Assembly: GCF_024273235.1 (NCBI RefSeq)
Contig: NZ_JANBVH010000020.1
Coordinates: 1 to 64,000, forward strand
DNA length: 64,000 nt
Source of the DNA: Sphingomonas faeni
GTDB lineage: Bacteria; Pseudomonadota; Alphaproteobacteria; Sphingomonadales; Sphingomonadaceae
Reading direction: 5' to 3'
The position numbers were made by a program, and so were the translations under genes. Under the pieces are notes generated by a model. The model was not told the DNA's origin and did not search any database. It saw only the letters and a program-made list of their open reading frames with translations. Shown piece by piece: positions 18,734 to 28,677 of the stretch; within the stretch, counting starts at the first letter, position 1, and the number at the start of each line of letters is the position of its first letter.

Positions 18734-21673
18734 TCAGAACCGAAGGCGGGCACTTGCTGCGAAACGGCGACCCAGGGCGTCGTACGTCGAGGGATAGACG
18801 TTGCCGCTGTTGTAGGCCGTCGATCCGATCGTCGAACCAACTACCTTCGGCTTGTTGTCGAGCAGGTTCATTGCCGACAGCGTCAGGTCGAAATTGTCCG
18901 TGACACCGAACCGGGTCGTCAGATCGAAATAATGCTCCGCACCGATGCGCTGGAACTGCTCCAGCGGACCGCCACCGGCAGCAATGTCGTCTGCGAGCGC
19001 GAGCGGCTCGTACTTCACCGCATCGACATAGCGCCACAACAGCGAGACGTCTGCCGCACCGATCGTCAGCGTGGTCCGCTGGTTGAAGCTGAACTCCGGC
19101 TGGATCGATTCGCAGTTCACGCTGTAATAGCCAACGCATTCGCGGTTGACCGAAGTCGGCGTCGCCTGGAACTTATTGCTGTTGGTCCAGGTACCGACGA
19201 ACGACAATGCGAGCTTAGCGAAGCCGAGATCGTTGCGATAGTTGACCGCCAGATCGATGCCGTCGGTCGATAGGCGACCCAGGTTCGAAAGCGGCAACTG
19301 CAGGCCGTCGGCGCTACCGTTCAGGCTGCCGTCGATCGGATTACGCGTGATCGCCTGGCAACCGGCCGACGTTGCCGCCTGAAGCGGCGTATAGCAGGCA
19401 CCGAACACATCGCCGACTGTCGGGTTAGTGATCGCATCGCGCACGCGGATGTTGAAGTAATCGACGCTGATGTTGAAGCCGCGAATGAAATCCGGCTGGA
19501 ACACGGCGCCGACAGTCCAGGTATTCGCGGTTTCGACACCCAGAGCGGCGTTGCCGCCCTGCCTGGTGTTAACCTGCCCGGCCGATGGCACAGGAATGTT
19601 GCCCACAAGAGCATTGGCCTGAGCCGGCGTGGCACCACCCGCAACGATCTGGGCGGCACAGACGCCCCCCAAGGCGCTGCCGGCGGTTACGCCGGTGCCC
19701 GCGCAGGGATCGCTGGCCGAATTGTCGAGAGCGGTGACCAGCGGCGCGAACAGTTCGTTGATGTTCGGCGCACGCGCTGCCTTCTGGTAGTTACCACGGA
19801 TCTTCAGGCTGCGGACCGGCTCCCACGAGCCGCCGACCTTCCAGGTCCAGTTGGTGCCGGCCGTCGAATAATCGGAGACACGGCCACCGGCTTCCAAGGT
19901 CAGGCTGTGGAAGAACGGCTTGTCCTCGACAAGCGGCATGATCAATTCGGCGAAAGCCTCCTTGACGTTGTACCCGCCGGAGACGTCGGGCGATGCCGCG
20001 CCGTTGCCCAGCACTTCGTTCGGACGCTGCGTCAGTTCGTCGGAGACCACCGAGGCAGTATACTTGCGATATTCGGCACCGAGCGCGAACGAAATCGCCT
20101 GTGTTGCGAACGGGCTGGACACGCCGAAATCACCATTCACGACGCCGTGGGCCTGCGCGATCGTCGTGCGGGTGGCCGTGCTGTTCGTGACACCCAGAAG
20201 ATAGCCCAGCTGATCGGGGGTGATCGTTCCGGCTGCACCGAACAAATTGATCGGGACGCACCCGTTGGACGCATCGACGCACGCGGTGGTGCTGGTCGCC
20301 AGCGACGCCTGGCGCAAGCGGGTCAGCGTGCCGTTGCCGGACTGACGCTGAACATTCTCGCTCTCGCCATAGTTACCGCCGAAATCGAAGCCGATCGTGT
20401 CGGTGATGTCTCCGCGGACGCCTGCCGTATAGTCGAACACCGTCGTGGTGTAGGTCGACAGACGCGGCCCGGCCTCGATGAAGCGCCGTGAAGCAGCGGT
20501 CGTAAAGGTCCGGTAGTCCGCGCTTCCGGGCGCAGCGACAGCTGCTGCGGCGCACTGTGCCACGGTCAAACCGTTTGCCGCGCAAATCTGACTCCGCGCA
20601 GCGGCAGGCAGATAGGGGTTCGAATAGTTGATCGTCAACGCATTGCCGAACGTACCGGACGACGCGATGACGGTCTGGACCGTGTTACGCGAGAAGAGGC
20701 CACGGTTATAGACTTCGATACCCGGCGCCACTTCATAATGCGCCGCGCCGAACATGTTGTAACGCGTGAACGGCGTCTGGAAAATGTTCTGCGGGTTGAA
20801 GTTGAACAGGGCAAAGGTCGGCACCAGCCGCCCGGTGGCCGGATCGATCTGTTGGTTTGCCCCCAGACCCAGGCCGGTGAAGCGCCCAGGAACGGTCGTG
20901 CCCGATCCGCCTGCCAGGCCGGTGTAGGAATCGATGTTGTTGATGGAAAAGTCGCGCTCGCCCTGCGTGACGGGGTCAGCCTGCTGATAGCCGATGCTGA
21001 ACACCGCGTTGCCGCGACCATCGCCGAAGTTTGCGCCGATCGTCAGGTCGGCGCGGAAGACGTTGCCGTCGCCACGCTGCGTGATCTGATTGCTGACATT
21101 GGCTTCGACGCCCGAGAAATCGCGCTTGGTCACGAAGTTCACGACGCCGGCCACGGCATCGGCACCGTAGGTGGTCGATGCACCGCCGGTCAGGATGTCC
21201 GTACGCTCGACCAGCGCCAGCGGGATGTTGTTGAGATCGACCACGCCGTCCAGACCCGCCGGCGCGATACGCTGACCATCGAGCAGAACCAGGTTGCGGT
21301 TAAAACCAAGGCCGCGAAGGTTGACGTAAGATGCGCCGCCGTTGCCGTTGTTCACCGAGCTGCCGATCGAAGGAACGACACCCGGGAGTTCGCGCAGGAA
21401 CTGTTCGGCGACGTTGGTCTGGCGAAGCTGCAGTTCTTCCGACGTCACCGAATTGATCGGCGACGACTGCACCAGGTTCGGATTGCGAACCAGCGTGCCG
21501 GTGACGACGATATCGCCACCATTCGCGGTCGCGTCTTGGTCGGCAGCCGGCGCGGCGCCGTTGGGCGTGGAGATCTGACCGGCGTCCTGCGCCTGCGCAG
21601 CGCCGCTCGCAACCAACGCAATCCCTACCAAGAGACTGGACGCGAGCAAGCGCCCCCGGAAAATGTTCGTCAT
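18734..21673 (-). CDS. TonB-dependent outer-membrane receptor
   Basis: A 979-aa receptor with a clear signal peptide (MTNIFRGRLLASSLLVGIAL up to the AQAQD cleavage region), a TonB-box-like DIVVTGTLV segment, a plug domain (GGASTTYGADAVAGVVNFVT) and a beta-barrel ending in Phe (ASARLRF). It is similar in layout to the receptor at 14627-17698, suggesting an old duplication with divergence. AAGGGG is 6 nt before the ATG. No partner such as a hydrolase or FecR/sigma gene lies beside it, so the ligand cannot be inferred. A terminator follows. Confidence 0.92.
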   Translation of the reverse strand: MTNIFRGRLLASSLLVGIALVASGAAQAQDAGQISTPNGAAPAADQDATANGGDIVVTGTLVRNPNLVQSSPINSVTSEELQLRQTNVAEQFLRELPGVVPSIGSSVNNGNGGASYVNLRGLGFNRNLVLLDGQRIAPAGLDGVVDLNNIPLALVERTDILTGGASTTYGADAVAGVVNFVTKRDFSGVEANVSNQITQRGDGNVFRADLTIGANFGDGRGNAVFSIGYQQADPVTQGERDFSINNIDSYTGLAGGSGTTVPGRFTGLGLGANQQIDPATGRLVPTFALFNFNPQNIFQTPFTRYNMFGAAHYEVAPGIEVYNRGLFSRNTVQTVIASSGTFGNALTINYSNPYLPAAARSQICAANGLTVAQCAAAAVAAPGSADYRTFTTAASRRFIEAGPRLSTYTTTVFDYTAGVRGDITDTIGFDFGGNYGESENVQRQSGNGTLTRLRQASLATSTTACVDASNGCVPINLFGAAGTITPDQLGYLLGVTNSTATRTTIAQAHGVVNGDFGVSSPFATQAISFALGAEYRKYTASVVSDELTQRPNEVLGNGAASPDVSGGYNVKEAFAELIMPLVEDKPFFHSLTLEAGGRVSDYSTAGTNWTWKVGGSWEPVRSLKIRGNYQKAARAPNINELFAPLVTALDNSASDPCAGTGVTAGSALGGVCAAQIVAGGATPAQANALVGNIPVPSAGQVNTRQGGNAALGVETANTWTVGAVFQPDFIRGFNISVDYFNIRVRDAITNPTVGDVFGACYTPLQAATSAGCQAITRNPIDGSLNGSADGLQLPLSNLGRLSTDGIDLAVNYRNDLGFAKLALSFVGTWTNSNKFQATPTSVNRECVGYYSVNCESIQPEFSFNQRTTLTIGAADVSLLWRYVDAVKYEPLALADDIAAGGGPLEQFQRIGAEHYFDLTTRFGVTDNFDLTLSAMNLLDNKPKVVGSTIGSTAYNSGNVYPSTYDALGRRFAASARLRF

Positions 21674-21942
21674 GCAAAACCCCTTTTATTTGCCCGCGCT
21701 CTTCGGATTTACCCCGAATGGTCGCACCTGCGGCATGCCGCGGTTGGCATAAGATTGCTGATATTGGCCCGAATGCACAACGTCGATTGTATCGGTCTTG
21801 CCAATTTGTGAACGAATGTACCATTTGTGTCACACTCCGTTCACGCATGGTGCTCGGTACGTCGAACGTCGGATACGGCCCTCGACTTCGAGCAGCAAAG
21901 CCGACAGACAACGGTTTTCCCGCAAAGGCCGGATATAACGAC

Positions 21943-22461
21943 ATGGGTTCCTTAAGACCGCTTGGGCTCGCCAGCCTTCTGCTCTCCGTTCCCGCCGTTG
22001 CGCAGGATGGCCGGTTGCCCAATCCTCTGACGGACATCGCCCGCTGCCGGACGATCAAGCCCGACGCTAAACGCCTCGCCTGTTTTGACGCGGCCGCCGT
22101 ATCGGTGAGCATCGCCGAGCGTTCTGGCGACATTCTCGTGATCGACCGCAAGCAGGTGGTTGCGGACAAGCGGGCGGGGTTCGGCCTTCCCCGGACTCCG
22201 ACCGAAGTCTTCGGAGGAGGCGCCGCGGACAAGGCGACGAGGGTAGACCAGCTGGACTCCACAATCCGATCTGCCGTGCCCTCCAACAGCTTCGGCCGCT
22301 GGAACCTGCGGCTGGCGGACGGCAGCGAATGGCAGACCATCGACGCGATCCCCGCCCCGCCCAGGCCTGGCACCGCGATCCTGGTAAAACAGGCCTCGCT
22401 CGGCGGTTATCGTGCGGCGATCGGCAAGGGACGCTCAGTTCTTGTGAAGAGATTGCGCTGA
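21943..22461 (+). CDS. Hypothetical secreted protein
   Basis: A 172-aa protein with signal peptide (MGSLRPLGLASLLLSVPAVA) and a mature N-terminus TDIARCRTIKPDAKRLACFD. The paired Cys with RLACFD recalls small periplasmic proteins common in sphingomonads, of unknown role. The C-terminal part (ADGSEWQTIDA, GYRAAIGKGRSVLVKRLR) looks like a small beta domain. ATG 21943 is preferred because it starts the signal peptide; the frame is open upstream into the receptor promoter region. Its 3' end overlaps the convergent M23 peptidase gene by 27 bp. Confidence 0.7.
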   Translation: MGSLRPLGLASLLLSVPAVAQDGRLPNPLTDIARCRTIKPDAKRLACFDAAAVSVSIAERSGDILVIDRKQVVADKRAGFGLPRTPTEVFGGGAADKATRVDQLDSTIRSAVPSNSFGRWNLRLADGSEWQTIDAIPAPPRPGTAILVKQASLGGYRAAIGKGRSVLVKRLR

Positions 22462-23316
22462 GCCCGGCATCACCCCCGCCACCAGCATCGGGTCCAGTTT
22501 CGCATCACCCCATTTGAGACTCCAGTGGAGATGCGGGCCGGTCGCGCGACCGGTCATGCCGACGGCGCCGATCGGTTGGCCCTTCGTGACGTGGTCGCCG
22601 GTCTTCACGTCGATGCGGGACAGATGGAGGAACGCGCTGTTGAGGCCCATGCCGTGGTCGAGCATCAGGAGGTTGCCCTCCAGCGTGAAGGGGCGCTCGG
22701 CGGCGAGGATCACGACGCCGTCGGCAGGGGCGGTGACGATCGCGCCGGTTGGTTTGGCGATGTCGGTGCCCGAGTGATAGCTGCCGGGTTCGCCCTTGTA
22801 GATGCGCTGCGATCCGAACAGGCCGGAGATGCGGCCGATGGCAGGCCAGGCGAACGCCTGCCGCCAGCCCTGCGCGTCGGTGACGCGCGCACGCGCCGCG
22901 ACGATCTGCGCGAGCTCGGGCGGGCGGAGTTTCGTGAACACCGGGTCGGGCGCGGGGAATTTCGGGAGCGTGTTCAGGCGCTCGATCCGCCAGACGCGCG
23001 GCGCGATCGTGAGACTTTGCGTAACATTGCGACCGTCGGCGAGCGTCGCGGTCAGTGAGGCTTGCGGGCCGGCGTCGCGGTCGAAACCGGCGATGAAGCG
23101 GCCGTCCGGGGATAGCGCGACCGGCTTGCCGTCGAGCGCGACGGTGCGTGTTCCGGCGGGAGCGGTGCCCAGGATCAGGCCGCCTTGGCTGAGCGTGCCG
23201 GTCCAACGGAAGGCGGACTGGCTTGCGGTTGGCGGCGGCGGCGCTTGCTGGGCGGCGGCGCCGGTTGCGGCCAGCAGGACGAGCGCCGCCGCCCGGATCA
23301 CAGCCGCTCGAATCAC
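22435..23316 (-). CDS. M23 family metallopeptidase, secreted
   Basis: A 293-aa protein with a signal peptide (IRAAALVLLAATGAAAQ) and a C-terminal peptidase M23/LytM domain. Zinc ligands are visible in YHSGTDIA (HxxxD) and GPHLHWSLKWG (HxH). Such enzymes cut peptidoglycan cross-bridges or, when degenerate, activate amidases; here the ligands are present, so activity is likely. An N-terminal domain of about 150 residues precedes it. It overlaps the DUF2093 gene by 4 bp and is transcribed with xseA upstream. Confidence 0.88.
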   Translation of the reverse strand: MIRAAVIRAAALVLLAATGAAAQQAPPPPTASQSAFRWTGTLSQGGLILGTAPAGTRTVALDGKPVALSPDGRFIAGFDRDAGPQASLTATLADGRNVTQSLTIAPRVWRIERLNTLPKFPAPDPVFTKLRPPELAQIVAARARVTDAQGWRQAFAWPAIGRISGLFGSQRIYKGEPGSYHSGTDIAKPTGAIVTAPADGVVILAAERPFTLEGNLLMLDHGMGLNSAFLHLSRIDVKTGDHVTKGQPIGAVGMTGRATGPHLHWSLKWGDAKLDPMLVAGVMPGSAQSLHKN

Positions 23317-23513
23317 CGGGGCGCCATCGCTTCGCTGGCTGCCGCGGCGGTGGAATAGGCCTCCTGCCGGGCGACGCTCCAGTAGCGCAGATCCTCCAGC
23401 GCGATGCGGTGGCCCGTGGCGGCGCAGGGGACGTGGTCACCGGGGCTGAGCACGCGGAAACCGTTCGCCATATAATGCAGCCGCGCGGCGCGGTCGGAGT
23501 TGGACATCAGCAT
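23313..23513 (-). CDS. DUF2093 domain-containing protein
   Basis: A 66-aa protein matching the DUF2093 family, small alphaproteobacterial proteins of unknown role, by HYMANGFRVLSPGDHVPCAA and LEDLRYWSV. It lies 12 bp after xseA and overlaps the M23 gene by 4 bp, so the three form an operon; xseA next to a DUF2093 gene is a common arrangement in this class. The single Cys and aromatic core suggest a small beta domain. Confidence 0.82.
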   Translation of the reverse strand: MLMSNSDRAARLHYMANGFRVLSPGDHVPCAATGHRIALEDLRYWSVARQEAYSTAAAASEAMAPR

Positions 23514-23525
23514 TGCGGGTCTTCT

Positions 23526-24950
23526 CTACAGCAGGGTCGGCTGGCGCGGCGCCGGGTCGGGCGCGGCCTTCGCCTTGGGGGCAGCATAGGTTTTGGCGAC
23601 GGGGCGCTCAAGGCCGGTGTCCGTCACCGCGTCCACCACGCCGTCGCGGAAGTGGAGCGTCAGCGTGCCCGCGTCGCGCGCGGATTTGGCGGAGGCGAGC
23701 GTCTCGCCGCCGGGCCGGGCGGTGACTCGGGCATAGCCGCGGTCGAGGATCGCATCGGGGTTGAGCGACTGGACGAGACGCCAGGTCGCATCGAGCTGCG
23801 CGCGCTTCGCCTCGAGCTTGCGCTCCAGCGTGGCGGGACGGAGTGCGGCGCCCGAACGATCGAGACTGCCGCGCGCCAACGTCAGCCGGCGCTCCAGCCC
23901 GCGATCGAGCCGCTGACCGAAATCGTCGGCGCGCTGGCGCTGCGGCCCGAGCAACTGGTCGCGCTTCGGGAGCAACCGCGCCAGCGCATCCAGGCGCTCG
24001 CGACCGCGCTCGACATGACGGCGGGCGCAGCGTTCGGTGCGGTTGCGGTGGCTGTCGATCGTCAGCCGCAGGTCGGCGAGCACCGGCACCGCGATCTCGG
24101 CGGCGGCGGTCGGCGTCGGCGCGCGCAGGTCTGCGGCGAAATCGCACAAAGTGGTGTCGGTCTCATGCCCGACCGCGGAGATGATCGGGATCGTGCAGGC
24201 GGAGACCGCGCGGACGACGATTTCCTCGTTGAACGACCACAGATCCTCGACCGAACCGCCACCGCGCGCGACGATGACGAGGTCCGGCCGCGGTACCGGC
24301 CCGCCGGGGACGAGCGCATCGAACCCGCGCACCGCGGCGGCGATCTCGGCGGCGGACCCCTCGCCCTGCACCTTCACCGGCCAGACGATGACGTGCGTCG
24401 GGCAGCGATCCTCCAGCCGGTGGAGGATGTCGCGGATGACAGCACCCGTGCCCGACGTGACGACGCCGATCACCTTCGGCATGAACGGCAGGCGCTTTTT
24501 GCGCGTGCCGTCGAACAGCCCCTCGCCCGCCAGCTTCGCCTTCAATTTCTCCAGCAGCGCCATCAGCGCGCCCGCGCCCGCCAGCTCCATCCGCTCGATG
24601 ACGATCTGGTACTTCGAGCGGCCGGGATAGGTGGTGAGCTTGCCGGTCGCGATCACCTCGATCCCGTCCTGCGGCACGAAGGCGAGGCTCGACGCATTGC
24701 CCTTCCAGATGACGCCGTCGATCACCGCCTGGTCGTCCTTCAGCGACATGTAGCAATGCCCGGAGGCGACGCGTTTCCAGCCCGAGATCTCGCCGCGCAG
24801 GCGGACATGGCCGAACTCGCCCTCGACCATCCGCTTCAGCTTGAAGGCGAGTTCGCCGACCGACATCGCCAGTGCGTTGTCGCCGGGCACCGGCTCGGCT
24901 ACCAGCCGGCCCATGTCGCTGGACACATCATCGGAAAAGGGATCGGGCAT
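23526..24950 (-). CDS. xseA: Exodeoxyribonuclease VII large subunit
   Basis: The 474-aa catalytic subunit of ExoVII degrades single-stranded DNA from both ends together with XseB. The N-terminal OB-fold (LSVGEL-like [35 protein letters not shown]) and the catalytic domain ([39 protein letters not shown]) are clear. ATG 24950 starts with MPDPFSDDV, as in related XseA proteins, and its codon overlaps by 2 bp the ATG of the divergent purD. xseB is not in the window. Confidence 0.93.
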   Translation of the reverse strand: MPDPFSDDVSSDMGRLVAEPVPGDNALAMSVGELAFKLKRMVEGEFGHVRLRGEISGWKRVASGHCYMSLKDDQAVIDGVIWKGNASSLAFVPQDGIEVIATGKLTTYPGRSKYQIVIERMELAGAGALMALLEKLKAKLAGEGLFDGTRKKRLPFMPKVIGVVTSGTGAVIRDILHRLEDRCPTHVIVWPVKVQGEGSAAEIAAAVRGFDALVPGGPVPRPDLVIVARGGGSVEDLWSFNEEIVVRAVSACTIPIISAVGHETDTTLCDFAADLRAPTPTAAAEIAVPVLADLRLTIDSHRNRTERCARRHVERGRERLDALARLLPKRDQLLGPQRQRADDFGQRLDRGLERRLTLARGSLDRSGAALRPATLERKLEAKRAQLDATWRLVQSLNPDAILDRGYARVTARPGGETLASAKSARDAGTLTLHFRDGVVDAVTDTGLERPVAKTYAAPKAKAAPDPAPRQPTLL

Positions 24951-26211
24951 GAACGTCCTGCTGCTGGGCTCGGGGGGTCGCGAACATGCGCTCGCGTGGA
25001 AGCTGGTGCAATCGAGGGGCCTCGATACGCTGTATGCCGCGCCGGGCAACCCCGGGATCGCGCGCATTGCGACGCTCGTGCCGCTGGATGCGACGGATCA
25101 TGCCGCGGTGGTCGCGTTCGTGCGCGAGCATGACGTCGGGCTGGTCGTGATCGGGCCCGAGGCGCCGCTGGTCGACGGGCTGGCGGACACCTGCCGCGCG
25201 GCGGACATTCCGGTGTTCGGGCCTTCGAAGGCGGCGGCGCAACTGGAGGGGTCGAAGGGCTTCACCAAGGATCTGTGCCTTCGTGCCGGCATCCCGACCG
25301 CGGGCTATGTCCGTGTGAAGAGCCGTGCAGAGGCGGATGCCGCGCTCGCCCGCACCTTCTCGTTGCCGGTCGTCATCAAGGCGGACGGCCTCGCCGCCGG
25401 CAAGGGCGTCGTCATCGCATTCAGCGGGGCCGAAGCCGATGCCGCGCTCGACGCGTTGTTCGCCGACGGGGAAGCGGAAGCCGTGATCGAGGAATTCCTG
25501 GAGGGCGAGGAGGCGAGCCTGTTCGTGCTCACCGACGGTGTCGCGCTGATGCCGTTCGGCTCCGCGCAGGACCACAAGCGCGTCGGCGAGGGCGATACCG
25601 GCCCGAACACCGGCGGGATGGGCGCGTACAGCCCTGCGCTCGTCCTGACGCCCGCGCTGGAGAAGCGCGCGATCGACGAGATCGTCGCGCCGACGGTGGC
25701 GGCGATGGCGGCGGAGGGCGCTCCGTTCTCGGGCGTGCTGTATGCCGGGCTGATGCTGACGCCGCAGGGGCCGAAGCTGATCGAATATAATGCGCGGTTC
25801 GGCGATCCCGAGACGCAGGTGCTGATGATGCGCTTTCAGGGCGATCTGCTCGCGACGATGCTGGCGGTGGCGGAAGGGCGGCTCGGCGAGATGCCGGCGG
25901 CGAAGTTCAGCGACGACACCGCGCTGACGGTGGTGATGGCGGCGAACGGCTATCCGGGCACGCCGAAGGCTGGTGGCGCGATCGTCGGGCTGGATTCGGC
26001 GCGGGCGGCGGGCGGCACGGTGTTCCATGCGGGCACGCGGATCGAGGACGGCGGGCTGGTCGCGTCGGGCGGGCGCGTACTCGCGGTGACCGCGACCGGC
26101 GACGACGTGGCGGCGGCGCAGGCGAACGCGTACCGCGCGGTCGAGGCGATCGATTTCGCGGAAGGCTTCTACCGTCGCGACATCGGCTGGCGCGAGATCG
26201 CACGCGGGTGA
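24949..26211 (+). CDS. purD: Phosphoribosylamine-glycine ligase
   Basis: The 420-aa ATP-grasp enzyme joins glycine to phosphoribosylamine in step two of purine synthesis. It starts with the family N-terminus [19 protein letters not shown], has the ATP-grasp loop [16 protein letters not shown] and the PurD signature [12 protein letters not shown]. Normal length. The ATG at 24949 shares two bases with the start codon of xseA on the other strand, so its promoter must lie inside xseA. A palindromic repeat follows the stop. Confidence 0.96.
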   Translation: MNVLLLGSGGREHALAWKLVQSRGLDTLYAAPGNPGIARIATLVPLDATDHAAVVAFVREHDVGLVVIGPEAPLVDGLADTCRAADIPVFGPSKAAAQLEGSKGFTKDLCLRAGIPTAGYVRVKSRAEADAALARTFSLPVVIKADGLAAGKGVVIAFSGAEADAALDALFADGEAEAVIEEFLEGEEASLFVLTDGVALMPFGSAQDHKRVGEGDTGPNTGGMGAYSPALVLTPALEKRAIDEIVAPTVAAMAAEGAPFSGVLYAGLMLTPQGPKLIEYNARFGDPETQVLMMRFQGDLLATMLAVAEGRLGEMPAAKFSDDTALTVVMAANGYPGTPKAGGAIVGLDSARAAGGTVFHAGTRIEDGGLVASGGRVLAVTATGDDVAAAQANAYRAVEAIDFAEGFYRRDIGWREIARG

Positions 26212-26221
26212 TCCACTTCTG

Positions 26222-26345
26222 ATCCTCCCCCGCCAGGGGGAGGTGGCTGGCGCTTGCCAGTCGGAGGGGGAGGAAAGGGATAACCTCTGTTCCGTGCCCT
26301 CCCCCTCCGTCACCTTCGGCGACACCTCCCCCTGGCGGGGGAGGA
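26222..26345. repeat. Palindromic repeat (family B) after purD
   Basis: Two outer inverted arms (CCTCCCCCGCCAGGGGGAGG and CCTCCCCCTGGCGGGGGAGG) enclose inner inverted pairs. The centre contains GGATAACCTCTGTTCCGTG, whose reverse-complement-like match recurs in the copy at 31209-31330. Confidence 0.85.
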
Positions 26346-26418
26346 TGCAGAACTATCGGTGGCTCAGGCCGAGCCCGCCAATTACCGCTCGCCGCCTCCC
26401 TCGCGTGGCGCTACGAGT

Positions 26419-27216
26419 ATGAGCATGAACGAAACTTCCGCGACCTCCGCCTCGGGCATGAGCCTGCTGCCCGATGGCATCGCCACGCTGACCGCGATCC
26501 ACTTCACGATCATCGCCGTGGTGGCGGTGCTCGTCGTGATCGGCCTGATCTGGGGCATCAAGGCGAAACGCAGCCGGGTGAAGGCGTCGCGCGACGTGAT
26601 CGCGAATGCCAGGGAAGCCGGCGTCGCCCCTGTGCCGGCCTCCGTCCCAGTCGAGTCGCCGCGTGCACAGGCTCCCGAGCCGGCCCCCGTCGCGCCGGCA
26701 CCAGCCGCGCCGCACGGGGCCGAGCCGCGCAGGGCCGAGCAGTCCCAGACGCAAACGCGAACGGTCGCTCCGACTCCCGCACCATCGCCCTCGCCCTCGA
26801 TCGAGCGCACGGCCCCGGCCGCCGCGCCGCAGCCGGCGATTATCGACGAACCGGCCCCCGCTCCCGCTCCCGCTGCCGCCCCCACGCCGCCGGCGCCCAG
26901 CCCGGCTCCCGAGCCAGCGGTGCCGGCGCCGGCCGAACCCGCCCCGATCGCTCCGCCCGTGTCCGCGCAATCCTATGCCGATGGTCCGGTGACGCAGTTG
27001 AAGGGACTCGGCCCCAAGGTCGCGACGCAGCTCGGCGCGCTCGGCGTCACGACGGTCGGCCAGATGGCCGCGCTGTCGGAGAGCGAGGCGCAGTCGATCG
27101 ACGCACAGCTCGGCAATTTCACCGGGCGGATGGGGCGCGATCGCTGGATCGAACAGGCGCGGTTGCTGGCGGCCGGCGACAAGGCGGGCTTCGAGGCGGT
27201 GTTCGGCAAGCTGTAA
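26419..27216 (+). CDS. Membrane-anchored protein with C-terminal helix-hairpin-helix domain
   Basis: A 265-aa protein. One transmembrane helix (about residues 26-46, HFTIIAVVAVLVVIGLIWGI) is followed by a basic stretch, a long Pro/Ala-rich linker (about 70-195) and a C-terminal HhH domain beginning VTQLKGLGPKVATQLGALG. HhH domains of this type often bind DNA, and related COG3743-like domains occur on ribosomal and membrane proteins, but no function is established. ATG 26419 is chosen; ATG 26425 is equally possible and a GTG at 26359 lies too close to the repeat. Base composition of the linker is extreme but in keeping with its amino-acid content. Confidence 0.75.
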   Translation: MSMNETSATSASGMSLLPDGIATLTAIHFTIIAVVAVLVVIGLIWGIKAKRSRVKASRDVIANAREAGVAPVPASVPVESPRAQAPEPAPVAPAPAAPHGAEPRRAEQSQTQTRTVAPTPAPSPSPSIERTAPAAAPQPAIIDEPAPAPAPAAAPTPPAPSPAPEPAVPAPAEPAPIAPPVSAQSYADGPVTQLKGLGPKVATQLGALGVTTVGQMAALSESEAQSIDAQLGNFTGRMGRDRWIEQARLLAAGDKAGFEAVFGKL

Positions 27217-27357
27217 CCCGCGTCGGTCGATCGACCGGCAGCACGACAGGCGCACGCGACGCATGTCGATTGGCTCTATGCCGCGCGGGCCGCGACGGGC
27301 ATGTCACGCGGTGTCGCACCTCGAAGTATGAGGGCGGCATTTTAGACAGGGTGATGA

Positions 27358-28677
27358 GTGCACATGCTGGCAATGATGAGTGCGATGCTGCTGACCACCG
27401 CGCCGGTGCATCCGACGACCGGACCGGTCGCGCTGCCCGGCGCGACGCCATCGCCCTTCGCCAGCGACTTCCCCGCACCGGCGTCGATCCCAGTATCGAT
27501 GCCCGTATCGATGCCAGTCATGATGCCAGTCATGATGCCGATATCGATGGCGACGTCCCCTCTGGCTCTGATCGGCTCGCTTCCCGCCGTCGAGTTTTCG
27601 CCGCAGGGGCTCCCCACGCAGGCGATTCCTCCGGTCGGCCCGCCACCGTTGCGCACGCCGGCGACCGAGCGTGGCACGCAGACCGACATCATCGTCACCG
27701 GCCGCAAGGAGAGCGCGGGCGATCCGCTGCGCGCGGCCAACGCCGAGTCGTTCGCGGTGACGCAGAAGGTCGACGACGCGGTGATCGGCCCGGTCGCGCG
27801 GACCTATAAGAAGACCGTGCCGAGCCCGATCCGGCGCGGCATCCACAATTTCCTCTACAATCTGCGCGAGCCGATCGTCTTCCTGAACTTCCTGCTGCAG
27901 CTCAAGCCGGGCAAGGCGGCCGAGACGGTCGGGCGGTTCGCGATCAACTCGACGATCGGCGCGGTCGGCGTGATCGACATGGCCAAGCGCAAGCCGTTCC
28001 GCCTGCCGCGGCGCTCGAACGGGTTCGCCAACACGCTCGGCTATTACGGAGTGAAGAACGGCCCGTTCCTGTTCCTGCCGCTGGTCGGACCGACGACGGT
28101 GCGCGACCTTCTCGGCGGCGCGGTCGACCGCCTGATCCTGCCGGTCGGCATCGGCAAGCCCTTCACCAGCGCGACCTACACGATCCCCGCGGGTATCCTC
28201 GGCGCGCTCGATCACCGGTCGGAGTTCGACCAGACGCTGAAGGACCTGCACGACAATTCGCCCGATCCGTACGCGGCGACCCGGGCCTTCTATCTCAACC
28301 GGCGCCAGGCGGAGATCGACCATCTCCACGGGCGTGTCGAGGGCGATCCGGCAGGCATGTCGGGACCACCGCCTAGCGTGGTGCCGTTCGTGCCGAAATA
28401 TCTGGAGCCAGGCGCCGCGGCCGATTCGGGGACGGTTTTGGCGGTGCCGGGCGGCAGTTCCAGCGGTGCACCTGCCGTCGATGTGCCGGCGGCGACGCCC
28501 GCGGCGGCTGCTCCCGGCGTCGATGTGCCTGCGACGGCGCCCGCGGCTGCTGCTCCCGGTGGCGATGTGCCGGCGGCGGCGCCGGCGGCTGCTGCTCCTA
28601 GCGTCGATGTACCTGCGGCGGCGCCCGCGACTGCTCCCGGTGGCGACGCGACCAGCGGATCCGAAGCTCGTCCCTGA
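27358..28677 (+). CDS. mlaA: MlaA (VacJ)-family protein without lipobox, with C-terminal Ala/Pro repeats
   Basis: The core (about residues 110-320) matches MlaA, the outer-membrane part of the Mla system that returns misplaced phospholipids: FAINSTIGAVGVIDMA, LGYYGVKNGPFLFLPLVGPT and RDLLGGAVDRL are diagnostic. The N-terminus (MHMLAMMSAMLLTTAPV) has no lipobox cysteine, so it is not an obvious lipoprotein. In-frame TGA directly before GTG 27358 excludes a longer start; ACAGGG lies 6 nt upstream. The N-terminal region has a 12-nt tandem repeat (27484-27548) and the C-terminus four 14-aa repeats. No other mla genes are adjacent. Confidence 0.87.
   Translation: MHMLAMMSAMLLTTAPVHPTTGPVALPGATPSPFASDFPAPASIPVSMPVSMPVMMPVMMPISMATSPLALIGSLPAVEFSPQGLPTQAIPPVGPPPLRTPATERGTQTDIIVTGRKESAGDPLRAANAESFAVTQKVDDAVIGPVARTYKKTVPSPIRRGIHNFLYNLREPIVFLNFLLQLKPGKAAETVGRFAINSTIGAVGVIDMAKRKPFRLPRRSNGFANTLGYYGVKNGPFLFLPLVGPTTVRDLLGGAVDRLILPVGIGKPFTSATYTIPAGILGALDHRSEFDQTLKDLHDNSPDPYAATRAFYLNRRQAEIDHLHGRVEGDPAGMSGPPPSVVPFVPKYLEPGAAADSGTVLAVPGGSSSGAPAVDVPAATPAAAAPGVDVPATAPAAAAPGGDVPAAAPAAAAPSVDVPAAAPATAPGGDATSGSEARP
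28477..28644 (+). repeat. Tandem repeat encoding Ala/Pro-rich tail of MlaA
   Basis: About four 42-nt units encode VDVPAATPAAAAPG and close variants. The units differ mostly at silent or Ala/Thr/Ser positions, which suggests repeated slippage with later drift. Confidence 0.8.
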
